Below are positions 33,102 through 42,439 of a DNA stretch of 64,000 nucleotides, piece by piece (position 1 is the stretch's first letter; the number at the start of each line of letters is the position of its first letter). Origin of the DNA: Achromobacter animicus (GTDB lineage: Bacteria > Pseudomonadota > Gammaproteobacteria > Burkholderiales > Burkholderiaceae_B). The notes under the pieces were generated by a model, which was given only the letters and a program-made list of their open reading frames with translations, made no database searches and had not been told where the DNA came from. The translations under genes were made by a program, and so were the position numbers. The stretch covers positions 310,001 through 374,000 of the forward strand of contig NZ_CADIJM010000001.1 in assembly GCF_902859585.1 (NCBI RefSeq). The letters run 5' to 3'.

Positions 33102-35015
33102 ATGTCGACCTTGCCTTTGCGCGTGCTGTCGGTGATTCCACCGATGACGCAGCTGAATACCCCGTACCCGTCCACCGCCTACCTGACCGGCTTCCTGCGT
33201 TCGCGCGAGGTCACCGCGTATCAGGAGGATCTGGCGCTTGCCCTGGTGCTGCGCCTGTTGTCGGCCGACGGCCTGCGCGCCGTGGCGCAGCGTATCGACG
33301 CGCTGCCCCTTGAAAAACACACGCAACCGATCCAGGCCTTCGTCGCCATGCAGGCGCGCTATCTGGCGACCATTGGGCCGGTGATCGGCTTTCTGCAAGG
33401 CCGCGATCCCACGCTGGCGCACCGCATTGCCGGGCGCAACTATCTGCCGGAAGGCCCGCGCTTCAGCTCGCTGGACGTCTATCTGGACGAGGATGGCGGC
33501 GATCCGCTGGCGTGGGCGTTTGGCGCGCTGGGCCTGCAGGACCGTGCCAAGCATTTGGCCACGCTGTATCTGAACGACCTGGCCGATGTGCTGCGTGACG
33601 CCATCGACCCGCGCTTTGAATTCGTGCGCTATGCCGAATCGCTTGCGGGCAGCCAGCCGACGTTCGACCCGCTGGCAGAGGCGCTGGCTGCACCGATGAA
33701 CCTGGTGGACGAAACGCTGCGCGAACTGACGGATGCGGCGCTGGCGCGTCACAAGCCGACGATGGTTCTGCTGTCGGTGCCGTTCCCGGGGGCGGTGTAT
33801 GCAGCCTTTCGCATCGCGCAGGCCATCAAGGCGCAGGACCCCACCATCGTCACCGTGCTGGGCGGTGGCTTCGTCAACACCGAGCTGCGCGAACTGAAAG
33901 ACCCGCGCGTGTTCGATTACTTCGACTTCGTCACGCTGGACGCCGGCGAGCGCCCCTTGCTGGCGCTGCTGGAGCACGTGCAGGGCAAGCGGTCGCGCCA
34001 GCGGCTGGTGCGCACGTTCGTGCGCGATGCGGACAGCGGCGCGGTGCGGTACGTCAACCTGGTTGAACCGGACGTCGCGTTCGCCGAAGTGGGCACGCCC
34101 ACGTGGGACGGCCTGCCGCTGGATCGCTACCTGTCGCTGCTGGACATGCTGAACCCGATGAACCGCCTCTGGAGCGACGGCCGCTGGAACAAGCTGACCG
34201 TCGCCCACGGCTGTTACTGGAAGAAGTGCAGTTTTTGCGACGTGGGGCTGGACTATATCGGCCGTTACGAGGGCGCATCCGCATCCGTGCTGGCCGATCG
34301 CATTCAGACCATCGTGGCCGAGACCGGGCAGACCGGCTTTCATTTCGTGGACGAAGCGGCGCCGCCCAAGGCGTTGAAGGCGCTGGCGGCCGAGCTGATC
34401 GAGCGCAACGCCGGCATTTCGTGGTGGGGCAACATCCGCTTCGAAAAGACCTTCAGCCCGGAACTGTGCGAACTGCTGGCCGACAGCGGCTGCATTGCGG
34501 TGTCCGGTGGCCTGGAGGTTGCGTCGGACCGGCTGCTGAACCTGATGAAGAAGGGCGTGTCGATCGACCAGGTGGCGCGAGTGACGCGCGCGTTCAGCGA
34601 TGCTGGCGTGCTGGTGCACGCCTATCTGATGTACGGCTTTCCGACGCAGACCGTGCAGGACACGGTGGATGCGCTGGAATATGTTCGCCAGCTGTTCGAA
34701 AACGACTGCATCCAGAGCGGGTTCTTTCACCGCTTCGCCTGTACGGTGCATTCACCCGTCGGACTGAACCCGGACGAATACGGCATCACGCTCAAGCCCT
34801 TGCCCGACGTCACGTTCGCCAAGAACGACGTGGGCTTTCACGACCCCACGGGCGTGGACCACGACGCGCTGGGCAAGGGCTTGAAGAAGGCCATCTACAA
34901 CTTCATGCACGGCATCGGCCTGGAAGAGGATGTGCGCAGCTGGTTCCCGTTCAAGGTGCCGCGCACGACGGTGGCGCGGCATCGGATTGCGCGCGCGCTG
35001 AGCCAGCGGGGGTAG
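33102..35015 (+). CDS. B12-binding domain radical SAM protein
   Basis: This protein has 637 residues. The N-terminal half (to about 320) contains a cobalamin-binding-type Rossmann region: LRVLSVIPPMTQLNTPYPS at the start and TIVTVLGGGFVNTEL later. The radical SAM domain follows, with the cluster motif CYWKKCSFC (C371, C376, C379). The spacing is Cx4Cx2C, one residue longer than the canonical Cx3Cx2C but known in some B12-dependent subfamilies. SGGLEVASDRLLNLMKKG is a typical later strand. It probably methylates or rearranges an unreactive carbon. No biosynthetic partner is encoded nearby. Substrate unknown. Confidence 0.9.
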   Translation: MSTLPLRVLSVIPPMTQLNTPYPSTAYLTGFLRSREVTAYQEDLALALVLRLLSADGLRAVAQRIDALPLEKHTQPIQAFVAMQARYLATIGPVIGFLQGRDPTLAHRIAGRNYLPEGPRFSSLDVYLDEDGGDPLAWAFGALGLQDRAKHLATLYLNDLADVLRDAIDPRFEFVRYAESLAGSQPTFDPLAEALAAPMNLVDETLRELTDAALARHKPTMVLLSVPFPGAVYAAFRIAQAIKAQDPTIVTVLGGGFVNTELRELKDPRVFDYFDFVTLDAGERPLLALLEHVQGKRSRQRLVRTFVRDADSGAVRYVNLVEPDVAFAEVGTPTWDGLPLDRYLSLLDMLNPMNRLWSDGRWNKLTVAHGCYWKKCSFCDVGLDYIGRYEGASASVLADRIQTIVAETGQTGFHFVDEAAPPKALKALAAELIERNAGISWWGNIRFEKTFSPELCELLADSGCIAVSGGLEVASDRLLNLMKKGVSIDQVARVTRAFSDAGVLVHAYLMYGFPTQTVQDTVDALEYVRQLFENDCIQSGFFHRFACTVHSPVGLNPDEYGITLKPLPDVTFAKNDVGFHDPTGVDHDALGKGLKKAIYNFMHGIGLEEDVRSWFPFKVPRTTVARHRIARALSQRG

Positions 35016-35038
35016 TGGTCCAGGCCTGGCTTGCGTCG

Positions 35039-35779
35039 TTACAGCACGAAGCCGCCATCCGCAGTCAGGCTGGCGCCCGTGATGTAGCCGGCGTCGGCCC
35101 CCGCCAGAAATCCCGCAAGACCCGCGATTTCCGTCGATTTGCCCATGCGCCCCAGCGGAATGCGGGGAATGAGCTGCGCCGTCCATTCCGCCGTCAGGTC
35201 CGTCTGGATGGGACCCGGCTGGATGTTGTTGACGGTGATGCCGCGCGGCGCAAGGTCCAGCGCCGCGCCGCTGACCATCGCGGCGACGGCGGCCTTGGTC
35301 ATGGCGTAGACGCTGCTGCCGGGCGAGCCGGTCCGGATGGCGGTGTTGCTGCCGATGGTGATGATCCGTCCGCCGTCGCGCATGTTGGCGGCCGACGCCT
35401 GGATGGCGAGGAACACGCCGCGCACGTTCACTGCCAGCATCTGGTCCAGCTCGTCGAGCGGGACTGCGCCGATCGGATTGGCGCGGTAGATGCCGGCGTT
35501 GACGACAGCGACACTCAGCGGCCCGAACTGTTGCACGGCGGTGTCCACTGCGCATGCGATGGCTTGCGGGTCGGCGCTGTCGGCTTCAATGGCCAGCGCG
35601 CGACCACCGCTGGCCTCGATGGACGCGACGACCGAGTTGGCGCTGTCCGCGCGGCTGGCGTACGTTAGCGCCACTGCATAGCCGGCTTCCGCGAGCCTAG
35701 CGGCAATGGCGGCGCCGATGCCGCGGGAGCCGCCGAACACGAGCGCGGCGGGGGATTCAAGGGGTGGGATTTGTTCCAT
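35039..35779 (-). CDS. Short-chain dehydrogenase/reductase
   Basis: This is a 246-residue classical SDR with FGGSRGIG, VVNAGIYRAN, the catalytic Ser in IGSNTAIR and YAMTK. It ends with the ITGASLTADGGFVL tail typical of FabG-like enzymes. The ATG at 35779 was used; a GTG at 35788 would add three residues. Neither has a strong ribosome site. It converges on the radical SAM gene, with 23 bp between them. Substrate unknown. Confidence 0.92.
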   Translation of the reverse strand: MEQIPPLESPAALVFGGSRGIGAAIAARLAEAGYAVALTYASRADSANSVVASIEASGGRALAIEADSADPQAIACAVDTAVQQFGPLSVAVVNAGIYRANPIGAVPLDELDQMLAVNVRGVFLAIQASAANMRDGGRIITIGSNTAIRTGSPGSSVYAMTKAAVAAMVSGAALDLAPRGITVNNIQPGPIQTDLTAEWTAQLIPRIPLGRMGKSTEIAGLAGFLAGADAGYITGASLTADGGFVL

Positions 35780-35969
35780 GATGTGCACCGTTTTCAGTAG
35801 GTGCTTGCATCATCCCGCTGAACCCGCGCCCGTGCATCACCGGATTCAAGTCGCAGTGTGTGCGGCAGGAATCGCGGATACATGCCGGTACGATTCCCCT
35901 TGCTTGCGCGCGTTCCGGCCCGCCGTGTTGGCGCAAAGACGTGCGGAATCTGCCGCTTGATGCCGCCCC

Positions 35970-37304
35970 TCAGGCCGTCGGCGGTGCGTCCGGCACCGTG
36001 TTCAGCACCGGCTCAGCGGCCTCGGCGCCGTGTACCGCGTTGGTCAGATCCTCGGTCATTTCGTGATCGAGCGCACCCTGGATCAGGTCATCGGTCACGC
36101 GCAGCTCCACACCCACCGGCGACATCTGCGCGGCGGCCGCAAAGGGCGCCACGGGGGCGGGCGCGGGGCGTTCGTTGCGGCGCCAGACAAAGAACGTGAC
36201 CAACCCCAGGTTCAACAGCGCAAAACACCAGAACAGGCCCGCTTCGCCAAACTTCGCCATGACCGGCGAAATCGCCAGCGGACTGAGCGCCGATCCCAGC
36301 GAGTTGATCAGCAGCAGCCCCTGGATCATACGCACCAGCGCGTCGGCCGGCGCGCGGTCGGCCGCGTGGCTGACGGCGACCGGATAGATCGCAAAGACGC
36401 CGCCGCCCAGCAGGAACAGCAGCGGCATCAACAGCGACGAGCCCGGCGGCAGCATCAGGATCAGCAGGCTGAGCACGGCGCAGAATACGGCCAGCGCGAT
36501 CAGCACCACCTGCCGGTCTCGCAGATCCGACCAGCGTCCCACCGGGTACTGCAGCACCATGGCGCCCAGAATCACCGCGCCCATCATCTTGCCGACCTCG
36601 GCAACGTCCAGGCCGATGCGCTGCAGATAGAGCGGCAGCAGGGTGTAGACGGCGGCAATGGCCACGCCCGAGCCAAAGCAACCCATCACGCCCGTGGGCG
36701 TCATGCGCGCCAGATGCTGCGGCAGCAGCGGCTCGACGCGTTCGACCAGCGGCGACACGCGCGGAATGATCACCATGGGCAGCACGGACAGCGACGCCAG
36801 CAGGCCGGCCACCATGAACGGCGCCATGTCGCCCAGCCGGGTGATCGCGCCCAGCTCCAGCTGGCCCAGCATGCCCGAGCCATACAGCGCGATCATGTAC
36901 AGCGCCAGCAGACGTCCGCGCATCTTGGCATCGCCCGCCAGCAGCAGCCAGCTCTCGACCACCAGAAAGACGCCGACGCTTGCCCAGCCGTTGATCAGGC
37001 GCAGCACGAACCAAGCCTCGCGATTGAAGATCAGGCCCTGCAGCAGCACCGTCACGGCGATCAGCGACGCAAAGCTGCTGTAGGCGCGGATATGGCCGAT
37101 GCGCAGGATCAGGCGGTCATTGAAGATCGCGCCCAGGGTCAGCCCGATGAAGTACGACGAGGAAATGATGCCGACCACCGTGGCCGATTCGCCGGCGGCG
37201 TCCAACTGCAGGGTCGTGAGGGAAGAGATGAAAGCGTTGCCGATGCAGACAACGAACAAGCCAAGTAGGGGCCCGAGCACCAGGCCCAACAACTGCCGAG
37301 ACAT
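35970..37304 (-). CDS. MFS transporter (YcaD-like)
   Basis: This 444-residue major facilitator protein has 12 predicted membrane helices, beginning LGLVLGPLLGLFVVCIGNAF. The loop between helices 2 and 3 is FNDRLILRIGHIRAYSS. It has an Ala/Pro-rich cytoplasmic tail of about 65 residues. It resembles the YcaD group, whose transported solutes are not established. GAGGATTTC precedes the ATG at 37304. It stands alone, divergent from the DUF2625 gene. Confidence 0.92.
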   Translation of the reverse strand: MSRQLLGLVLGPLLGLFVVCIGNAFISSLTTLQLDAAGESATVVGIISSSYFIGLTLGAIFNDRLILRIGHIRAYSSFASLIAVTVLLQGLIFNREAWFVLRLINGWASVGVFLVVESWLLLAGDAKMRGRLLALYMIALYGSGMLGQLELGAITRLGDMAPFMVAGLLASLSVLPMVIIPRVSPLVERVEPLLPQHLARMTPTGVMGCFGSGVAIAAVYTLLPLYLQRIGLDVAEVGKMMGAVILGAMVLQYPVGRWSDLRDRQVVLIALAVFCAVLSLLILMLPPGSSLLMPLLFLLGGGVFAIYPVAVSHAADRAPADALVRMIQGLLLINSLGSALSPLAISPVMAKFGEAGLFWCFALLNLGLVTFFVWRRNERPAPAPVAPFAAAAQMSPVGVELRVTDDLIQGALDHEMTEDLTNAVHGAEAAEPVLNTVPDAPPTA

Positions 37305-37562
37305 GAAATCCTCGATTTCCAGAACAGCAAAAGCATCCGGTGCGACCGGACAAACGATCAATGGGGTTTGGGGTAATGCGTCATGGTTCGCCTGGCTTGG
37401 GAGGGCAATGCCATGCGCTTGGGCGCGGGCCGGGTGGCGCGGGGCACGCTCGGCGGGAATCCGGCGCGGATTGTAGCGCTGATTGGCGGGGGGGCTGTCG
37501 GGCCCTCCGGGCGCTTGCGGCTGGCTTGCCAGATCGGGCTGAACCGGTCAGCATCGCGCCCC

Positions 37563-38201
37563 ATGCGACCTTTGAACGAACTCATCAACGAAACCGAGCC
37601 GGCCTTGCCGCTCGTCCATGATTGGATTGCCGGTGCGGCTATTCAGTGTGAAATCCTGCCGCCTTCCCCACGCAACGACGACGTCCTGCTTGCGTTGCAA
37701 GTGACGACCCGGTCCCCGATGGGAGCCATCGCGCACGGCACGGGCGGCCTGCTGCTTGATGGCGGCTGGCTTCGCGTGCTGGGCAGCGGGCATCCGCGCC
37801 TACCGCGCCACCTGGCCGGCTGGAACGCGGGGCGGGCGGATGGCTTCCTGCTTGTGGCGGACGACGCAGCGGGCGGCTTCTTTGCGCTGAACGGCGGTGC
37901 GCTGGGCGATGATCCGGGCATGCTCTATTACCGCGCGCCCGACAACCTGCAATGGGAGGCGCTGGAGCTGGGCTACTCCGATTTCCTGCAAGCCATGCTG
38001 GCCGGACGGATCGAGGACTTCTATGCCGCGTTGCGCTGGCCCGAATGGCAAGCCGACGTGAAGGCATTGGGCCCGGATCAGTGCTTTTCGTTCTATCCGT
38101 TCCTGTGGACCCAGGAGGGCTCGCCGGCGGCCAGTTCGCGCAAGGCGGTCGATGTCGCCGAACACTACGCCCTGACATTGGGCGTTGACGTTGGGCATTG
38201 A
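37563..38201 (+). CDS. DUF2625-family protein
   Basis: This 212-residue protein matches DUF2625: MRPLNELINETEPALPLVHDWI, then SPMGAIAHGTGGLLLDGGWLRVLGSG, GRADGFLLVADDAAGGFFALNGGAL, and GQC-like FSFYPFLWT near the C-terminus. It is cytoplasmic and of unknown function, related to proteins in polymorphic toxin/immunity neighbourhoods, though nothing here supports such a system. The start at 37563 is the first that fits the family. Its stop codon lies inside a 13-bp tandem repeat (38190-38228). Confidence 0.82.
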   Translation: MRPLNELINETEPALPLVHDWIAGAAIQCEILPPSPRNDDVLLALQVTTRSPMGAIAHGTGGLLLDGGWLRVLGSGHPRLPRHLAGWNAGRADGFLLVADDAAGGFFALNGGALGDDPGMLYYRAPDNLQWEALELGYSDFLQAMLAGRIEDFYAALRWPEWQADVKALGPDQCFSFYPFLWTQEGSPAASSRKAVDVAEHYALTLGVDVGH

Positions 38202-38228
38202 GGTTAGGCATTGAGGTTGGGCATTGGC
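38190..38228. repeat. Three tandem copies of a 13-bp unit
   Basis: The unit GTTGGGCATTGAG occurs at 38190-38202, again at 38203-38215 with one change, and at 38216-38228 with changes at the last two bases. A fourth degenerate copy may precede it. The first copy contains the stop codon of the DUF2625 gene. Such short arrays arise by slippage and may vary in copy number. Confidence 0.7.
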
Positions 38229-38264
38229 CCGGCCGGCTGACAGCCCGCCCGGCGCGCCGGCGCC

Positions 38265-39014
38265 CTACGTCAGCGCCATCCCGCCGTCCAGCCGCAGGTT
38301 GGCGCCTGTGACAAAGCTGCTCTCGTCACTGGCCAGATACAGCGCGGCGCGCGCCAGTTCGTCGGGGCGGCCCATCCGGCCCAGCGGAATGGCGGCGGCC
38401 ATGGCGTCGTCCAGCCCCGCGCGCTGATCAGCGGGCAGTCCCAGCTTTTCCAGGATGGGCGTATCCACCGGGCCGGGGCTGATGACATTGACGCGGATGC
38501 GCCGCGCCTTCAGTTCCAACGCCCAGCTGCGGGCCATGGCTTCGATGGCGGCCTTGCTTGCCGCATAGACGGCATGGCCTTCCAGTACCTTGGCGCTGGC
38601 AATCGAGCTGACCAGGATGATGGACGCGCCCTCGTTCAGTACGGGCAGGGCTTTGGTCACGCCAAAAAACACCCCGCGCGTATTGGTGGCGAACTGACGG
38701 TCGAAGTGTTCGACGGACACCTGCGCCGACGGCTCCAGAATGGCGACGCCCGCGTTGGCCAGGTAGATGTCCAGGCCGCCGAAGCGTTGCCGGACGTCGG
38801 CGGCCACGCGGTCGTGCGTGTCCAGGTCGGCCACGTCCCCCGTGATACCCAGCGCGTCATGGCCGATGGCGCGCACGGCTGCGTCCACCGCGTCCTGCCG
38901 GCGGCCCAGGATGACGATCTGCGCGCCGGCCTGGGCGAAGGCGAGGGCGGAAGCGAGCCCGATGCCGCTGTTGCCCCCGGTGATGAGGGCGACTTTTCCC
39001 TGTAGTTGGGTCAT
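38265..39014 (-). CDS. Short-chain dehydrogenase/reductase
   Basis: This is a 249-residue classical SDR with ITGGNSGIG, LANAGVAILEP, Ser in LVSSIASAK and YAASK, and the end motif FVTGANLRLDGGMAL. It is divergent from a LysR-family gene, starting 97 bp away, and the shared promoter contains three CTATT-type half-sites. That arrangement makes it the likely target of that regulator. Substrate unknown, possibly a xenobiotic alcohol or quinone. Confidence 0.93.
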   Translation of the reverse strand: MTQLQGKVALITGGNSGIGLASALAFAQAGAQIVILGRRQDAVDAAVRAIGHDALGITGDVADLDTHDRVAADVRQRFGGLDIYLANAGVAILEPSAQVSVEHFDRQFATNTRGVFFGVTKALPVLNEGASIILVSSIASAKVLEGHAVYAASKAAIEAMARSWALELKARRIRVNVISPGPVDTPILEKLGLPADQRAGLDDAMAAAIPLGRMGRPDELARAALYLASDESSFVTGANLRLDGGMALT

Positions 39015-39050
39015 GGTTTTTCCAGAAAGATGAAGGAAAGCCCACTCTAT

Positions 39051-39097
39051 CTATTCCAGAAGGCGTTAAATAGGAGGTCTTTGTACAAGCACCTATT
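39051..39097. promoter_or_regulatory. Half-site array between divergent SDR and LysR genes
   Basis: CTATT (39051-39055) pairs with AATAG (39069-39073, N13 spacer), and AATAGG (39069-39074) pairs with CCTATT (39092-39097). Three half-sites at 18 and 23-bp spacing form two overlapping inverted repeats, as expected for a LysR tetramer binding a recognition and an activation site. Confidence 0.55.
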
Positions 39098-39111
39098 CCG
39101 CAAGGTCATCA

Positions 39112-39999
39112 ATGGACATGCCGCCTGACGTCTCCGCGTTGGTTGCCTTTGCCACTGCCGTCGAGGCCGGCTCCTTCAGCAGCGCCGGCCGGATCCTGGG
39201 CACGTCGCCTTCTGCCGTGTCCAAGGCCATCGCGCGGCTGGAGCGGCGTTTCGGCATCCGGCTGTTCCAGCGCTCTACGAGAGTGCTGTCGCTCACACCC
39301 GAGGGGGCGGCCTACTACGAGCGCGTGTCGCCGCTGCTGCGAGCGTTGGATGATGCCAGCGAGGTGATGCAGCCGGCAGCGACCCCGCAAGGGCGCCTGC
39401 GGATCACGGCGCCCGGCGACCTGGGGCGCTTGCTGATGACGCCCATCGTCAACCGCTTCCTGCCCGCGCACCCGGACTTAAAGCTGGAAATGAGTCTTGC
39501 CGACCGCCATGTGGATCTGATCCGCGAAGGATTCGACCTTGCGATCCGCGCGGGCCGTGTCGCGGATTCGGAACTGAATGCGCGGCAACTGGCGCAACTG
39601 CCACTGACGCTGGTGGCGTCGCCTGCGTATCTGAAGCGGTGTGGCACACCGCGCAGCATCGGTGATCTGCCGCGCCACGCGCATGTGCGATATCTGCTGG
39701 CCGGAAGCCCTTTTCCCATCACGTTTGCATCGGGGGAGGTGGTGCGCCCGGAGGGCGTGTTCGACACCGACGACGGCACGGCGCTGCGCGCGGCCGCGTT
39801 GGGCGGCCTGGGCATTATCCAGATCCTGCGGCTGGCGGTCGCCGACGACCTTGCGGCCGGGCGGCTGACCGAGGTGCTGCCCGAGGCGCAATTGCCCCGC
39901 GTGCCGGTGTCCGTGCTGCACGCTTTCGGCCGCCACGCGCCCATGCGGGCGCGGCTGTTCATCGAGTTCATGGCGGATCAACTGCAGTCGCTTGCATAG
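39112..39999 (+). CDS. LysR-family transcriptional regulator
   Basis: This 295-residue LysR regulator has an N-terminal helix-turn-helix (FATAVEAGSFSSAGRILG, then SPSAVSKAIARLERRFG). Its C-terminal domain is of the subgroup marked by GRLRITAPGDLGRLLMTPIV. It is divergent from the SDR gene at 38265-39014 and probably controls it through the half-sites at 39051-39097. The effector is unknown. Confidence 0.93.
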   Translation: MDMPPDVSALVAFATAVEAGSFSSAGRILGTSPSAVSKAIARLERRFGIRLFQRSTRVLSLTPEGAAYYERVSPLLRALDDASEVMQPAATPQGRLRITAPGDLGRLLMTPIVNRFLPAHPDLKLEMSLADRHVDLIREGFDLAIRAGRVADSELNARQLAQLPLTLVASPAYLKRCGTPRSIGDLPRHAHVRYLLAGSPFPITFASGEVVRPEGVFDTDDGTALRAAALGGLGIIQILRLAVADDLAAGRLTEVLPEAQLPRVPVSVLHAFGRHAPMRARLFIEFMADQLQSLA

Positions 40000-40135
40000 C
40001 GTCATCCGACCGAGCGCAGGACGTGTGGCGGAATTAAAACAGGTCCACATCGAATCGTTTGCGCGAGCGCAAATTCTTCGCGCCCGCCAGGCTGACCACT
40101 GCCGTGTTAACGATATTTTTCGTAAGATAAGCGCC

Positions 40136-40154
40136 TATCATTCTCATTTGCATT
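40136..40154. promoter_or_regulatory. Fur-like box
   Basis: Read on the minus strand this is AATGCAAATGAGAATGATA, which resembles one side of a Fur site (GCAAATGAGAATGAT). It lies 20-40 bp before the TonB receptor start, where Fur would block transcription under iron-replete conditions. The second half of the palindrome is weaker. Confidence 0.55.
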
Positions 40155-40173
40155 GAACTTGAGGGCGTGGAAA

Positions 40174-42351
40174 GTGTCTGAGGAAAAATTGTTTTTGATG
40201 GATTCGCGGGTAGCGCGAATCGCCCCTGGCGTGGCGCTCACCCTGATGTTGCCGTTGCACGCGGCGTACGCGCAGGACGCGCAGCAGGCGACGACGTTGC
40301 AGCCGGTCACCGTGACGGCGGGCGCCTTGGGCGACGGGGACCTGCCACCGGTCTATGCCGGGGGCCAAGTCGCAGAAGGCGCGCGGCTCGGCCTGATGGG
40401 AAACCAGTCCGTCATGGACACGCCGTTCAACGTCACCAGCTATACGTCCGAACTCATCAAGAACCAGCAGGCGCGCACGCTGGCCGACGTCATGGCGAAC
40501 GATCCGTCCGTGCGCTTCACGACCTCCAGCGGCCACGCCTACGAGAACTTCCGCATCCGGGGTTTCGACGTCAACCAGAACGACGTGGCCATCAACGGCA
40601 TGTACGGCCTGGCGCCCATGGGCCGCACGCCCGTGGAATTCGTCGAGCGGGTTGAAGTGCTGAAGGGGCCCAACGCGCTGTTCAGCGGCATGGCGCCCAG
40701 CGGCGCGGTGGGCGGAACGGTCAATCTGGTCACCAAGCGCGCGACCGACACGCCCACGGCCACGTTCGGCGTGGACTGGCTGTCCGATGGGCAACTGGGC
40801 ACCACGATTGACGCCGGCCGGCGCTTTGGGACCCGCAACGAATGGGGCACGCGCTTCAACGGTTCGTTCAGCGACGGCGCCACCACGCTGGACGGCCAGT
40901 CCAGAAAGCGCGAATTCCTATCGGCTGGCCTGGATTACCGCGGCAGCGCGCTGACGGCGTCCATCGACGCCTACCACAGCCAGGAATCATTCACGGGCGG
41001 CACGCCGGCCATGTTCTGGTTTGCGAGCCCGGTGGTGCCGGTCGCGCCCGATCCTCGCATCAACCAGTTCAGCACCGCCTACGGCAGCATCCAGAGCAAC
41101 GCCGTCATGGGGCAGGCCGAGTACCGCTTCAATGAGCACGTGTCGGCGTTCGGGGGCGTTGGCCGGCGTGACAGCGACCAGTCCGGCCTCATCAACGGCA
41201 CGCATGCCCGGCAGATCCAACCCAACGGCGATTTCACCGGCCAGATCGTAGGCCAGCGCGCCTACACCGACGCCACTACCGCCGAGGGCGGCTTGCGCAC
41301 ACGCTTCAAGACGGGGAGCGTGGGCCATGAACTCGTGCTGCAGGCGTCCTACCTCAAGCTCGAGGACGGATCTGCCACCGGTCCGGCATCGGTGTTCCGC
41401 TCCAACATCTACAACCCCATCACGCCGGTCATGCCGGCACTGCCGGGCAGCCCGCCCAAAACCAGCGAGAACACGCTGACCAGCCTGGCGCTGGTCGACA
41501 CCATGTCGTTCCTGGACGACAAGCTGCGCGTGACCGGTGGCGTGCGCAACCAGCGCGTGAAGACCAGCAACTTCGACAAGACTGGCAAGACCACGGCGCG
41601 CTACGACGAAGACGCCGTGACGCCAGCGGTGGCCGTCGTCGTCAAGCCGTGGGGGCCCGATCTGTCGTTCTACGCGAACTACGTGGAAGGCCTGAGCAAG
41701 GGCGACAGCGTCACCGACACCACCGCGACCAACTTTGGCGAAGTCTTTGCGCCCTACAAGACCAAGCAGAAGGAGCTGGGTGTGAAGTGGAACGCCGGCA
41801 CCTTCACCAACACGCTGGCGCTCTTCGAGATCGACAAGCCGATGCTCGTGACCGAAGGCTCCACCGCCCAGCCCACCTATGCGGACGGTGGCGAAAAGCG
41901 CGTGCGCGGCGTCGAGTGGAATACGTTTGGCGAGATCGCGCAGGGCGTGCGCGTGCTGGGCGGCGTCACGTACACGCAGGGTACGCAGGTCAAGACTTCA
42001 TATGGCCGCTACAACGGCAATACTGCCGTCGGCGCGCCGCGCTGGCAGGTCAACACCGGGGTGGAATGGGATACGCCGTGGGTACCTGGCCTGACGCTGA
42101 CCGGACGCGTCCAGGCGACGTCGCGCCAGTACGCGGATTCGGCCAACAACATCGATATCCCCGGCTGGGGCCAGGTCGACCTGGGCGCGCGCTATGCGAC
42201 GAAGGTCAATGGCCGCGACGTGGTGCTGCGCCTGAACGTCAACAACGTGTTCAACAAGTATTACTACGCGGGCATCTTCAGCGACACCACGCCCATTGCG
42301 ACGTTGGGGCCCGCCCGCAGCGTCATGGCGTCCGCCGCCATCACCTTCTGA
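40174..42351 (+). CDS. TonB-dependent siderophore receptor
   Basis: This is a 725-residue outer-membrane receptor. The signal peptide ends AYAQ. The plug domain runs from MDTPFNVTSYTSELIKNQ through IRGFDVNQNDVAINGMYGL to VEVLKGPNALFSGMAPSGAVGGTVN. The beta-barrel ends in SVMASAAITF with a C-terminal Phe. It takes up a ferric siderophore, driven by TonB. The start is uncertain. GTG 40174 has GAGGG upstream at good spacing, and ATG 40198 gives a shorter signal peptide. A Fur-like site lies upstream. Three small-to-medium membrane proteins follow in the same operon. Confidence 0.94.
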   Translation: MSEEKLFLMDSRVARIAPGVALTLMLPLHAAYAQDAQQATTLQPVTVTAGALGDGDLPPVYAGGQVAEGARLGLMGNQSVMDTPFNVTSYTSELIKNQQARTLADVMANDPSVRFTTSSGHAYENFRIRGFDVNQNDVAINGMYGLAPMGRTPVEFVERVEVLKGPNALFSGMAPSGAVGGTVNLVTKRATDTPTATFGVDWLSDGQLGTTIDAGRRFGTRNEWGTRFNGSFSDGATTLDGQSRKREFLSAGLDYRGSALTASIDAYHSQESFTGGTPAMFWFASPVVPVAPDPRINQFSTAYGSIQSNAVMGQAEYRFNEHVSAFGGVGRRDSDQSGLINGTHARQIQPNGDFTGQIVGQRAYTDATTAEGGLRTRFKTGSVGHELVLQASYLKLEDGSATGPASVFRSNIYNPITPVMPALPGSPPKTSENTLTSLALVDTMSFLDDKLRVTGGVRNQRVKTSNFDKTGKTTARYDEDAVTPAVAVVVKPWGPDLSFYANYVEGLSKGDSVTDTTATNFGEVFAPYKTKQKELGVKWNAGTFTNTLALFEIDKPMLVTEGSTAQPTYADGGEKRVRGVEWNTFGEIAQGVRVLGGVTYTQGTQVKTSYGRYNGNTAVGAPRWQVNTGVEWDTPWVPGLTLTGRVQATSRQYADSANNIDIPGWGQVDLGARYATKVNGRDVVLRLNVNNVFNKYYYAGIFSDTTPIATLGPARSVMASAAITF

Positions 42352-42439
42352 CAGGCGGCCTGCATGGCGTCCGCCGCGCCCTCCGTTCCAGCGATCGGGG
42401 CGTGCGGCGGACCCAGACATCATTTATTCCGGGGTGACC

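Noticed and set aside
34103-35668. Plus-strand open frame overlapping the radical SAM gene and the SDR
   Set aside because: It has low-complexity Arg/Gly sequence and overlaps two clear genes.
37563-38201. DUF2625 gene as part of a toxin/immunity system
   Set aside because: No toxin, secretion or immunity partner is nearby.
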